From: Bacteroidota bacterium
Lineage (GTDB): Bacteria > Bacteroidota > Bacteroidia > UBA8524
Reading direction: 5' to 3'
Length of the DNA stretch: 64,000 nt
NCBI GenBank assembly: GCA_008933805.1
Contig: WBUH01000001.1
Span: forward strand, 372,001 to 436,000
A model generated the notes under the pieces. It was not told the origin of the DNA. It saw nothing but the letters and a program-made list of their open reading frames with translations, and made no database searches. Of this stretch, positions 41,195 through 51,200 are shown one piece after another. Position 1 is the first letter of the stretch. Each line of letters begins with the position of its first letter. Both the position numbers and the translations under genes were made by a program.

Positions 41195-44100
41195 TAAACT
41201 ATCTTACCAGCGGCCTGAGCATCTTGAATGTTTTTTCTGTAATTATTTCTTCTGCCTGGCGTATCGGTAGCCCAGTTTGAGTTTACAAAGTTTAACAGGT
41301 CGGTTTCATTTGCAAGTGGCGTACCTGCAGGTGCCATAAGTATTCCCATAGCAACATTTCTAAAGAGTGTAGTTTGAATTGAAAATGCCCTTATTTGTAA
41401 GTCGTTGATTGCCCCTGAACTCCTTAAGCCACTTATGGATAGTGGGCCGGGGCCAACCGGAGCAGGAAGTCCGATATTTGAAACAGTATAATCACCCTGA
41501 GAAGAATTATTCTTTTCCCACCTGCTTGTAGATGCATTCCAGTCCATATACCCCCATTTAAAAGTAACCGCACTAATAAAATCAGGGTCAGTATCAGGGG
41601 TAATGTCAATGTCCTGCCATAATACTTTTTTAGGGTCGGCATCATAAGCTCGCTTCATTCCCTCTTCAAACCCTGACTCCATACTTGTATTATCACTTCC
41701 AGGCATCGGTACAAGGTTAGAATCAGTAGGTTTTCCGCCTAAATTTCCATTTAATAGGTGTGCACGAACCCACCTGGTGCTTCCGCTTGCCAATCCCAAC
41801 GGTCTTAGTTTGGCAAACGCTGCGGTAAGATTTCTACTTGGATTAGGTTCGCCCCCTTCTTCGTGATTATTGTGATCGCGATATAAAAACCTCACATTTC
41901 TGCTACTACGTGCCGGGGTGTTATTAAACCCTGCGGAGAATGCCATGCGGGGTACCAGATGTGTAGCTGCTGAGGCTGAAACGCCAATAATTACAATCTG
42001 ATCCGCCATGTCGTTCATTATTTGTTCCGCAGTTCTTGGATTAGGGTCGGTGCTTGCTCTGTTAGTAATGGCGCGCATCTCTTCAGATAATGTTCTCATT
42101 GTTCGCAAAGCAGCACGTTTGGCATCGTCTAATTGTCCTGCAGTTTGAAGTTCGTTTTGCCGTCTTGTTATCCATCCGCCAATATGCTGAGGTTCACTGG
42201 CCAATATAAGTTGTGCGCCCGGTCCCGAACCTTGGAAGTACAATGAATGCCGTTCCCCACCTTCTCTAAACTCTTTTCTTGCCCTCCACCAATCTCTTAC
42301 TGCTGCAACCCCTCTTCTCAGTCCGTTCAAGATGGCACCCCCCACCCGTATAGCTCCGTCTATAACTCGTAGTATGGCATTATCTATTCGTAGGCGTACG
42401 TTAGTGATGGCTCCGCGAATGTGTTCGCCAATGCGGTTAAAGCCGAACTGATTAGCAAGGAAGCCGATGATAATAGGTATGCTTCGGGCTAAAATACCTT
42501 CTAAGAACTCAGCGGCAGGGCCTAAGTTCCCCTGTGCAATATTGCCCAGCATTTGGAAATAGCTGTTCACTATGCGCAGCATGGGCACAAAGTACTCAAC
42601 AAAGCTTTGTATGGCATTATAAATAGCGATGATACTATTGATAACAGGCATTATACCTGTAATGTCAAGCAAGCTGAGTAGCCATTGGGTAGCGCGCGCA
42701 ATAATACGGGTACTGATAAAGCTTACCACTGCATCAATCACTCCGCTCCAAAGATTATCCAAGAACTGGCTGATACGTTCCCAAATTGCGGCAGGGCCAC
42801 GCTCTACCACATCGCGGATAAACTGCCAAACTCCTGTGGCTACTTCTAATGCACGGCGCAATTGGGCAGCGCGTTCAGGGCCTATGCGGCGGGCAAGTAA
42901 CTCAAAAATATGGTCGACACTCAAGCCTAGTATCTGAAGTATAAAAGTGAAAATTGACGAGAAGCTTAAATCAGCAGGACGGGTGATACCCATGCCTTCC
43001 ATCTGACCGAACAGCCAGTCGGCTACACCTCCTACAAGGTGGGTAAGTATATTATCAAAGAAACGGATAAAGCCTTGTTTCAAGCCTTCTAACAGGTTGA
43101 GGAAGAATTGCACAGGGTTGCGCAAAATATCCATAATGGCTTGTGAGGCATTGCGTAGTAAATCCACAATCAAATCAGGCGGGATGCCTAAAATGCGGCA
43201 CATTTCACAGAAGAACGTCCATATAGCCCCTGCTATATTTCCATCTACAAATACTTGGTACAAAATGGTCATTGCCACGGTTTGCAGTCTTGTCCAAGCG
43301 TCGCGCACCTGCAATAGCTGTTGGAATAAAGGTATGCGCGCCAGTATTTGCTCAATTACGAATGTTTTTATAGGGTTAACAATGCAAGCAGGAATCAACT
43401 TCAACGGCCCTAAAACAAAATCGCCCAAACGGCCCATCAGATTGGTGACGGTATCTACTAACCGCTGCAACATGTTTAGTATGGGTTGTATAAAGCTTAC
43501 CAAGTATTGCAAGCCTCTTCCTATACTATCAAACAGGTTGATAACCGTATTTTGCACCCAATCGGTAAGATTGTTTACCGAGTCTCGCAACCAACTCAGC
43601 AGCGATGATGCAAAACTCAGCCAAGTATTGGTGCTTAGTCCGTCGATAAACGATACGATACGGGTAGCAAATCCCCCCACCGTTTCTGATAGCCAAGCAC
43701 CAGCTTCGTTAAGTCTTGTTTTAAAGGTATCTACAGTTTGTATAACCGCAGGCAGTATAGTATCCCTGAGGGTAGCTTGTTGGGCGGCTACTTCGGCACC
43801 GTTATCACCCATGGCGGTAGCCATGCTGTTTACATTAGCCATCCAGCCTTGTATGGTTTCGCTAAGGTTGGTAATAGCCCTAAGGGGTAAAATATCCAGT
43901 ACCTTTTGCGCCACTTGTTGCACCGGCTCAATTACAGGGCGCAGGGTATCTTTTATACCTGTCCATACTTCGCCTACCTTATTGCCCAGCCATTGAACTA
44001 CTCCGTTTTCATTAGCTTCTCCGGCTTCGTTAGTACCAATGCCCAGTTTCTCTTTCACCCAGTTCCAAGCAGCGGCTCCGTAATCACGTATAGGCTGTGT

Positions 44101-45327
44101 CCAATTCCATATTCGTGTACCAAGGTTTTGCAACCATGTCCATACTTCGCCCGCCGTATTTCGCAGCCAATCCATTACTGGCGCACCGTACGAAGCCCAC
44201 AAACCACTGAAAAAGTCGCCAATAGGGCGTACAAACTCTACCAGTTTATCCCACGCAGTAGTGGCCAGCGTGGTTAGGTAGGTTTTCAGTTGGTTAAGGG
44301 CTGCAAACAAGGGGGCGCAATCTCCATTGGCAAGTGCTGTTATAATAGGTTGTACCGCTTGGTACATGGTGATAAATGCGGTGCGTAAAAAGGTTACCGC
44401 TTCGCCCACATTGGGGAATGTATTAAATATACTGCTGAGCGCACCCGTAAGTTTTTCACGCAAAAAGCCAAAAATGCCCTTGTCGTTTATTTCGCGCAGC
44501 ATTTGCACAAACTCAGGCGAGGCAACACTCTCGGCAATGCTCCATGCTTGGTCGGCAAGCCAATCGCCTACGCCGCGTTGCACCACAGGTTCTTTTTCCT
44601 GTGTGGCGGGCGCAGCGTTGTTGGTTTCTCTTCTTGCTACTGCTCCTTGCTGCACCGTGTGCGTCAACTCGTGCGCAAGCAACGATTTTCCGTTGTTTGA
44701 ATGCGGATTATACTCGCCTGAATTGAAATAAATGTCTTTACCTACAGTAAATGCTCTTGCACCTAAACCTTTGTTAAAGTTTTGAGCATAAGAGCCGGTA
44801 TGCACTTTTACATTACTGAAATCGGCTCCGATTTTTGAGCCCATTTCACTGCTAATACTGCGCGGTAGGGGAGAGCCTCCGCCCCTTGTACTTTGGATGG
44901 ATGACGATAGTTTTGAAGAGGCAAAACCTCCGTTGGGTAAGGCTGCACCTTTGGTTTGTATTTTCAGCTCTTCGGTGCCGGGTTGCTCATCTTTGGTAGC
45001 GACTGATGCTTTGCGCTGTATGGGTTCTTTCTCTTCTTCTTTGCGTTGTACTTCCTCTTCTTGTTCTTTCCTGCTAACTTTTTCTTCCTCTTCCTTGCGG
45101 TTTACTTTTTCTTCTTTTTCACAATCAGTGCATTTGCGGCTGATGGCGGGCATCATGCTGATGGTGCTTGCCTTGGGGTTGCCGCACATGGGCATCCGCA
45201 TCACCTTATCGGCAACGGCGTCCGCTTCTTTTTCTTCGCGGTCGTTTACACCGCCCACACGAAGTTTTGCCTGCAAACGGGTTGAAGGCTTTTCGGGCTT
45301 GGGGCTATATGCTAATGCGACTGACAT
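41191..45327 (-). CDS. Giant eCIS-core (DUF4157) protein with nuclease-like C-terminus, putative effector
   Basis: The 1378-residue protein has an N-terminal KLRVGGVNDREEKEADAVAD motif typical of DUF4157 proteins, a CTDC pair, a Lys/Glu-rich degenerate repeat (71-107), then the eCIS-core domain (about 153-228) with the metalloprotease-like AHELTHTVQQG. Residues about 240-1060 are a very long tryptophan-rich amphipathic helical region. The last about 310 residues form a distinct domain with WVRAHLLNGNLGG and NLVPMPGSDN (His1190, Asn1204), resembling the His-Me finger of DNA/RNA non-specific nucleases. It is the last gene of the injection-system operon, 18 bases after the AAA+ gene. The eCIS-core domain is known as an effector-associated loading domain. 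Confidence 0.85.
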   Translation of the reverse strand: MSVALAYSPKPEKPSTRLQAKLRVGGVNDREEKEADAVADKVMRMPMCGNPKASTISMMPAISRKCTDCEKEEKVNRKEEEEKVSRKEQEEEVQRKEEEKEPIQRKASVATKDEQPGTEELKIQTKGAALPNGGFASSKLSSSIQSTRGGGSPLPRSISSEMGSKIGADFSNVKVHTGSYAQNFNKGLGARAFTVGKDIYFNSGEYNPHSNNGKSLLAHELTHTVQQGAVARRETNNAAPATQEKEPVVQRGVGDWLADQAWSIAESVASPEFVQMLREINDKGIFGFLREKLTGALSSIFNTFPNVGEAVTFLRTAFITMYQAVQPIITALANGDCAPLFAALNQLKTYLTTLATTAWDKLVEFVRPIGDFFSGLWASYGAPVMDWLRNTAGEVWTWLQNLGTRIWNWTQPIRDYGAAAWNWVKEKLGIGTNEAGEANENGVVQWLGNKVGEVWTGIKDTLRPVIEPVQQVAQKVLDILPLRAITNLSETIQGWMANVNSMATAMGDNGAEVAAQQATLRDTILPAVIQTVDTFKTRLNEAGAWLSETVGGFATRIVSFIDGLSTNTWLSFASSLLSWLRDSVNNLTDWVQNTVINLFDSIGRGLQYLVSFIQPILNMLQRLVDTVTNLMGRLGDFVLGPLKLIPACIVNPIKTFVIEQILARIPLFQQLLQVRDAWTRLQTVAMTILYQVFVDGNIAGAIWTFFCEMCRILGIPPDLIVDLLRNASQAIMDILRNPVQFFLNLLEGLKQGFIRFFDNILTHLVGGVADWLFGQMEGMGITRPADLSFSSIFTFILQILGLSVDHIFELLARRIGPERAAQLRRALEVATGVWQFIRDVVERGPAAIWERISQFLDNLWSGVIDAVVSFISTRIIARATQWLLSLLDITGIMPVINSIIAIYNAIQSFVEYFVPMLRIVNSYFQMLGNIAQGNLGPAAEFLEGILARSIPIIIGFLANQFGFNRIGEHIRGAITNVRLRIDNAILRVIDGAIRVGGAILNGLRRGVAAVRDWWRARKEFREGGERHSLYFQGSGPGAQLILASEPQHIGGWITRRQNELQTAGQLDDAKRAALRTMRTLSEEMRAITNRASTDPNPRTAEQIMNDMADQIVIIGVSASAATHLVPRMAFSAGFNNTPARSSRNVRFLYRDHNNHEEGGEPNPSRNLTAAFAKLRPLGLASGSTRWVRAHLLNGNLGGKPTDSNLVPMPGSDNTSMESGFEEGMKRAYDADPKKVLWQDIDITPDTDPDFISAVTFKWGYMDWNASTSRWEKNNSSQGDYTVSNIGLPAPVGPGPLSISGLRSSGAINDLQIRAFSIQTTLFRNVAMGILMAPAGTPLANETDLLNFVNSNWATDTPGRRNNYRKNIQDAQAAGKIVY
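45007..45117 (-). repeat. Degenerate Lys/Glu-rich repeat within the DUF4157 gene
   Basis: Residues 71-107 consist of about four imperfect units of the type (K/Q)EEEK-V-x-RKE, each ending in NRK, SRK, QRK or QRK. The DNA repeats are correspondingly built of CTTCTT/TTCTTC triplets. This gives a highly charged, probably disordered or helical linker between the N-terminal motif and the eCIS-core domain. Confidence 0.7.
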
Positions 45328-45345
45328 GATAGAGGAAGGTGTTTG

Positions 45346-46734
45346 CTACATAGTACGTCCGTATTTTTTATATTCTAACTTAATTCCGTTTAAAATATCT
45401 GCGTTGCGAATGATGGAGCCTCCGCGTCTCAGTGCCATTAATGAAGCGTACTGAATTACGTTCATTATTACTCCGCCGCTCATCTCGTATTTTGAGGCTA
45501 TTTGCTTAAAATCAACGTTGTCATCAAATGTAACAATGTCTGAAAAGCCTTGTTTCCAAAGTTTATAGCGGTGTTCAGCATCGGGAATAGGGAAGTGGAT
45601 AATGCTTTGAAATCGACGGGCAAAGGCTTCGTCGATATTGCTGCGCAGGTTGGTGGCCAAAATGGTTAATCCTGCATAATCTTCAAGCCGTTGCAACAAA
45701 AACGAAATCTCTTGATTGGCATATCGGTCGTGCGAGTCGTTTATTTGGGTACGTTTGCCAAACAGCGAATCGGCTTCGTCAAAAAACAAAATCCATTGAT
45801 TTTTCTCGGCTTCATCAAAAATACGCGCTAAGTTCTTAGCCGTTTCTCCAATGTATTTTGAGATAATTTTTGATAAGTCAATCCTATACACATCTAAGCC
45901 TGCCTGTTTACCCAAAACGGAAGCTGTAAGGGTTTTTCCTGTACCGGGCGGGCCGTAAAACAAGGCTCTGAAACCGGGACGCAGATGTTTATTCATGCCC
46001 CAGTCTTCAACAAGAGTGTGGTTGTGTTGCACCCATGTTTGTATGTACTCAACCCCTTCCATGGTATCTTGTTCAAGCACCAAATCATCCCATTCTAAAG
46101 GGGTATTAAGTAGCTTGGCAGGAAAATCAACTCCGTAACGGGGCTTGCTTTTAGTGCCTAGTGTAAAATACTCCAAATAGTTGTGTGTGATGGTGATAGG
46201 GAAGGAAGTGTAAGGCTCTGAAGGGTCAACACTATCGCTTTCTAATACACTGTTTGTCCAAAAAAAGTGCGATGGTCCAAAGTGTTTTACATAAGTAAAC
46301 CTCGATTCAGCATCTTGTCCTGCGATAATAAATAAGAAGGTTTCAAAGGTGGGCAAAAAGCCGTTGGCGGTTTTGCCCTTTTTTCCGCCGAACTCTGAAA
46401 ACACTTGCCCTGTGTTTTGGTTGGTAATCAAGAAAACATCCAGCAATTCAGGGCTTATGTGGGGAGCCATTGACAACGCCAATAAAAGACGTTCGCTAAA
46501 TCCCAATTCAAAATCATTGACATAGCGTGAATATGGCGACCCATTGTCTCCACTTAATTTGGGTGGCTCTACCTCATAAATGTTGGTAATGTCTCCCGCA
46601 TCGCTTCCAAAGTTTAAACGTGCGCGTGTGTCCAATACCGCTGATAGCCAACGCAATTCATTGGCTATTGTGTAGGCAATTGTGCCTGCGGGGGTGGTTT
46701 CTACCATGCTACTGTCAGTAATTCTTTGCTCCAT
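45346..46734 (-). CDS. AAA+ ATPase of the contractile injection system (Afp15-like)
   Basis: The 462-residue protein has an about 210-residue N-terminal domain and one AAA+ module with Walker A GPPGTGKT (261-268), Walker B ILFFDEAD (315-322), sensor 1 (TILATNL) and the arginine finger DEAFARRF. Such an ATPase is a core eCIS component, probably needed for particle assembly or effector loading. Its first 11 codons overlap the end of the tape measure gene, showing translational coupling. Confidence 0.93.
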   Translation of the reverse strand: MEQRITDSSMVETTPAGTIAYTIANELRWLSAVLDTRARLNFGSDAGDITNIYEVEPPKLSGDNGSPYSRYVNDFELGFSERLLLALSMAPHISPELLDVFLITNQNTGQVFSEFGGKKGKTANGFLPTFETFLFIIAGQDAESRFTYVKHFGPSHFFWTNSVLESDSVDPSEPYTSFPITITHNYLEYFTLGTKSKPRYGVDFPAKLLNTPLEWDDLVLEQDTMEGVEYIQTWVQHNHTLVEDWGMNKHLRPGFRALFYGPPGTGKTLTASVLGKQAGLDVYRIDLSKIISKYIGETAKNLARIFDEAEKNQWILFFDEADSLFGKRTQINDSHDRYANQEISFLLQRLEDYAGLTILATNLRSNIDEAFARRFQSIIHFPIPDAEHRYKLWKQGFSDIVTFDDNVDFKQIASKYEMSGGVIMNVIQYASLMALRRGGSIIRNADILNGIKLEYKKYGRTM

Positions 46735-48257
46735 TTTAGTTTAATTACAGATATAGGCCAAGGTAGCGAACTCATTAAAACATCAATTGTTTTTCTTTCA
46801 ACAGTAAGTTGCCAGGTGGCCGGGGCACTTTTCAGTATCCCTTCTCTTATCACAAAAGATTCAATCAACCCCTCTATTGATGTGTTTTTTAGTTTATCCC
46901 AGTTATTTCTTACGGCATTCCACAGTTCAGTTCTGATTTCATCCCACTTTTCGTCAATCTCGCCTTTTACTGATACAGTTTCAGCAGGGTGCATTCCGCA
47001 AAGTATTTTGGCAAGCACCAGTAGGCTTTCATCTTCGGGCAGTTGTTTATACACAAGGTAGTGCAGCAACAAAACCGCTTTGTGTTGTGCTGCAACATCC
47101 GTAAATACACCGTCAGTAAGGTAACCTGTAGTTTCAAACAACCTGCCCAAGTAGGGCCATATCAGTACCAAGCCCGAGTTCTGAACTCTTATGCCTTCGG
47201 TAAAAGTCTTGTTATTCGGTTTTGCATCTGCACTTACTTTATCCCCTTTAGTGGAGAGTGTTTTAGCTGCAGTCTTTTTGGGTGATGAGCCGTTTTTAGT
47301 AGGGGCAGCATCATTGCCGCCGTCTTTTGGTTCACCGTCATTCACAGCTTGTTGGGCTGTTATGGTGCGAAGTAGCGAATAGGCAGCCGTTTGTAGTATC
47401 GTAACGTTTGTGCCTGATGTTTTTGCATCGATTGGGGTAACGGCTTCTTGCTGCAAAAACGTAATAGCATTTTGCTGTAAAATGGGGTGATGGTGTTGGG
47501 TTTGTTGTAACCAATACGACATAGCAGATGTAATTGTTTCTAAGGTTTGAGGTTGATTTTTTATGTGAGTAACCCATAGCGGGAAACACACCCAACTTAT
47601 ACACCAATATACATTTTTTGCTATGCCGGTAGTAACCAACTTATTCACCAATTGTAACAGCTGTGTGGCATCTTCACCGCCAAGAACTGTGACAAGCCTT
47701 TTAAAGCTGTTTTGAGGTGTTAGCTCCACAAACCGCTGAAAATATAAGGGCTGTAACAGTAATTGTTTTACCTGTTTAGCCGCATCACTTTTTTGTTGTA
47801 CGGTATTCTCCCATTGGTCAAACACATCTTGCAACAACCTTGTGTGGTTTTCATCGTTATACCACCACGGGAAGGTGCCGTTTTGCAAATAAAACAGCAG
47901 GGTTTCCCAACTGCTTTTGCCTGCATTGGCTTTTTGCACTGGCAAAACAGTGTTTGATGCATGGCTGTGTGAGGATGTGAGCCGCCGTGTTAGTTGCTTT
48001 TGCAACTGCTGTTTAAACTCGCTGATAAAACGGGATTTAAAATCACTGATGTTTTTAAAATCAAGGGATAGCTCTAAGCGATCGATATACACTGTTTCAT
48101 CGCCAGCATAGCTGTCAAGCAGGTCATTCAGCACACGCGGCATCTCTGCCTGAAGCCATTGTTGAAGACTTTGGTTTACTGTGGTAGCCGCAGCCATATC
48201 ACCCACTTGTATTTTGAGGGTTTGCTTGTTTATGATATGGTTGTTTTGAGTGGCCAT
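46701..48257 (-). CDS. Contractile injection system tape measure protein (Afp14-like)
   Basis: The 518-residue product has the N-terminal motif of eCIS tape measure proteins (HIINKQTLKIQVGDMAAAT, RVLNDLLDSYAGDETVYIDRL), where a strand of the type ID-L-x-L-D follows. Two similar W-xx-L-Y-L-x-x-GTFPWW and GLVLIWPYLGRLFE segments are hallmarks of this family (GL-V-L-xx-PFL-L). The protein likely sets the length of the tube. A Ser/Lys/Asp-rich linker occurs around residues 310-345. The gene overlaps the AAA+ gene by 34 bases. Confidence 0.85.
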   Translation of the reverse strand: MATQNNHIINKQTLKIQVGDMAAATTVNQSLQQWLQAEMPRVLNDLLDSYAGDETVYIDRLELSLDFKNISDFKSRFISEFKQQLQKQLTRRLTSSHSHASNTVLPVQKANAGKSSWETLLFYLQNGTFPWWYNDENHTRLLQDVFDQWENTVQQKSDAAKQVKQLLLQPLYFQRFVELTPQNSFKRLVTVLGGEDATQLLQLVNKLVTTGIAKNVYWCISWVCFPLWVTHIKNQPQTLETITSAMSYWLQQTQHHHPILQQNAITFLQQEAVTPIDAKTSGTNVTILQTAAYSLLRTITAQQAVNDGEPKDGGNDAAPTKNGSSPKKTAAKTLSTKGDKVSADAKPNNKTFTEGIRVQNSGLVLIWPYLGRLFETTGYLTDGVFTDVAAQHKAVLLLHYLVYKQLPEDESLLVLAKILCGMHPAETVSVKGEIDEKWDEIRTELWNAVRNNWDKLKNTSIEGLIESFVIREGILKSAPATWQLTVERKTIDVLMSSLPWPISVIKLKWSKELLTVAW

Positions 48258-48268
48258 TTACAGCATAC

Positions 48269-51200
48269 TTATTTCCCGAAAACAAAGTTTGCTTCAGCGA
48301 TTACACCTTCATCACTGCTTATTTCTAAAGTTTTGCTTTGTGAACCCATTCCGGCTACTGAAACTTCAATGGTTCTTGTGCCCGCTGCCAGTTTCATAGT
48401 ATAGAATTGGCGGTATAATTGTGTGTTAATGCCGTCAATAGGGGCAATTACGCCATCCACTCTGAAAGTAAGTTCGGTGGGGGATGGTAATCTTGGGATA
48501 CCGTTTGAGATGATATCAATAGTACCGCGTACTGCACCGTATTTTATTTCCTTCTTCTCTTCAACCCCAATAAAAATGGTAATGGTTGATTCGCTTACGG
48601 TTTCTCCTGTATTTTTATTAATAAAGGCATAGTTAAGGGTATCAATTAATACCAGTCTTTTTGCCTCTTTTATTTTCTCGGCATTTGGTTTGTACACCAG
48701 TATTTTGCTGTACTTATCGTCTTCGGGCAAGTATTCTTCTTCTTCAAAACTCACTCCTCCAAACTCACCTTGCGACGAGAAAGGTTCGTACTCATCAGGG
48801 TTGTACACGTTGTTAAGCAGTTGTATTCTCAACTCGGGGAACTCATTGTCCTTCTCGATAATTATACGAGTAACAGGGAATGCAATGGGGGTAACGTTGT
48901 AGTTGTCAACGTCAATATCTTTGCAAGGATCGCAATGGCATACAGTTCCGGTCAGGTCGGCAAAAACCAGTCCTGCGTTGTCCGTTGCAAACTCTTCGTA
49001 ATACCCTTTGTCTTGCAGTTGTGTGTATGCTTCAATCACCTGAAGGATAATAGGGTCAGGCTCGCCCTTAATAATCCCTTGCCAATCCGTTTTTTCGCCC
49101 TTTACCACATCCTCTTTAAACTCTTTTCCCTTAAAGTCTTTTCTATAGTTACCCTCTTTTTCGGGTTCTGCAAAAGCAACCAATACAAACGTTTGTCCAC
49201 GGTAAACTCCTGCGGTATGTTCAAGGCCGGGGTTTTGCTTTAATACAAGGCTCAGGTTAAACTCTTTCCTCAATGCCTCCAGCCTACGCTCCATGGTGTC
49301 GTTTATAGTGGCAATGGTTAGGTAAGGGTAAATGAGCATAAAGTTTAAGAACTCATCGGCAAAGTGCATCCCTACAACTATTGCCCTGTAAGCGTTTTTG
49401 GTTGAGTCGTTGCTGTTTTCGTCGTTTATCTTGTCAGCCAGTTGCTTCATTAAGTCAACCCATTTGTTAAGGGCACAGCGGTAAGCATCGCACCAGCGTT
49501 CAAAATCAAATTGTTCAAGGTCTCCGGGCATGGCTGCAATCAGTGATTTTATACATTCACGGATTGTCGAGATACGCTTGCTTATTTCTTCCTCATCACT
49601 TGTAGGCTGTTTGTCGCCTTTTTCAACTTTAAATTCAACAGCACGTTTGGCATAATCGGCCCATTTGGAACTGGATGATGGTTTTGCTTCGGTCTCCACC
49701 TTAGTCTCAAAGCCGGCTTTATAATAATATCCCTCGTTGGCAGCTTCACTGGCTTGGGGGTTAGCGGTTTCTTTTTTAAGCTCCTCTTCTTTTTTCAGCT
49801 TATCAAAGTAGTCGCTTTCCTTTTTCATGGCATTGCCTATACCGCTTATATTTTCAAGGGTTTTTATGCCTTTTATAAGGTTGGTTAGCACAAACCGCAT
49901 TTTATTGCGCCAAATGGCGTAATCCGTTTCAAGATCCGAGAATACACAACGTATTTTTTTAACGTCTCCACCTTCACCCACAAATAAAGTGATGGTTTTA
50001 AAATCAAGGTTAAACATGCGGGCAATTTTACCCAGCATGCTTCTGGCATCACTTTCATGCTGGCCTATATGGCCTTCAATGCGCAAAAAGGGATAGTCGT
50101 TGATGTTGTAATACAGCGGTGTTTCGTGAGGGCTTTTAGGATAATCCTGCTCAGTGATGTGCTCTTGTGTGTGATAACTGGTTACATGTACCGGTAGTTT
50201 GCGGCAGGGTAAGCACAATTCTTCGTCCCAAACATCAGCCAATGAAAAACCATAAGGGGTGGCGTTTTTAAGATTATAATATACAGGGATGGCCCGTAGC
50301 CCCAAGCGTGTGCTTTTTTCTTTTGAGGGGGTTATCAGTATTTCTTTTTCTTTGGTTAAACTGTCTAAGTCAGCATCAAAGCTGTATAACATAGCAATAA
50401 TGCGTTTATACAGGGTGCTTACTTTTTCGTTTTGTTCTTTTTGCTCGTTGATGATGGGAGCACTAACAAAGTGCTGGCGCAGGGGAGATAACGGGCAAGA
50501 TATTTCGCCCAGCATCAGGTGCATGGGGAATGATTTCTCGTTGGGTATGCACTGGTTGTTAAGGTGCGATGCGGCACAGCAAAACTCATTATAAGCCAAT
50601 GTTAAGTCGAGCAGGAAGTCATAGAAATACTGCACGCCGAATTTGCCGAGCAAATATTTATCAATCAATTCCTGGTATTTGGATTCCCAATTGGCAAGGT
50701 CGTAATCCGTAATCGGGTTATTTGGAATGCTTTTTTGCAGCAGTAGATGAAATGCATCGTAGGCATTGTAACAGGCCTCCATTATGCCTTTTATCATCAT
50801 CATTGAAACACTTAGGTATTCCCATATTACCTCTCCTGCATTGCCTGCTTTTTGAGCGTTTAACATGGCACGTAGCATAGGCAGCCGCTCCAAATCAAAC
50901 TGCTTTAAAAAGATAGGCTCTTGTTTGTTAAGGGCTAAGTTGGGATTAACCGTGTTGTTTATTTCGGTTAAATGGGTTTTTGAAATAAGCAGCTTACGAA
51001 CGGTAAAAATGCGTTCAATACCAATTTCGTCACAGCTTTTGCCCAAACACGATTTAAGGTCTTTGTCGTACTCCTCTAAATACAATACCACTACATAGTT
51101 TTGCCAATGGGCATCTGTAAGCAGGCTTAGCGGCGACACATTTGGTTCACTACTGTATGCACTTGTAAGCAGCTCAAGCATTGGATAAATTTGGTTGCCG

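Noticed and set aside
43097-43996. Long open frame of 299 codons on the plus strand inside the DUF4157 gene
   Set aside because: It is antisense to a gene with clear domain motifs, has no recognisable motif of its own and its composition mirrors the opposite strand.
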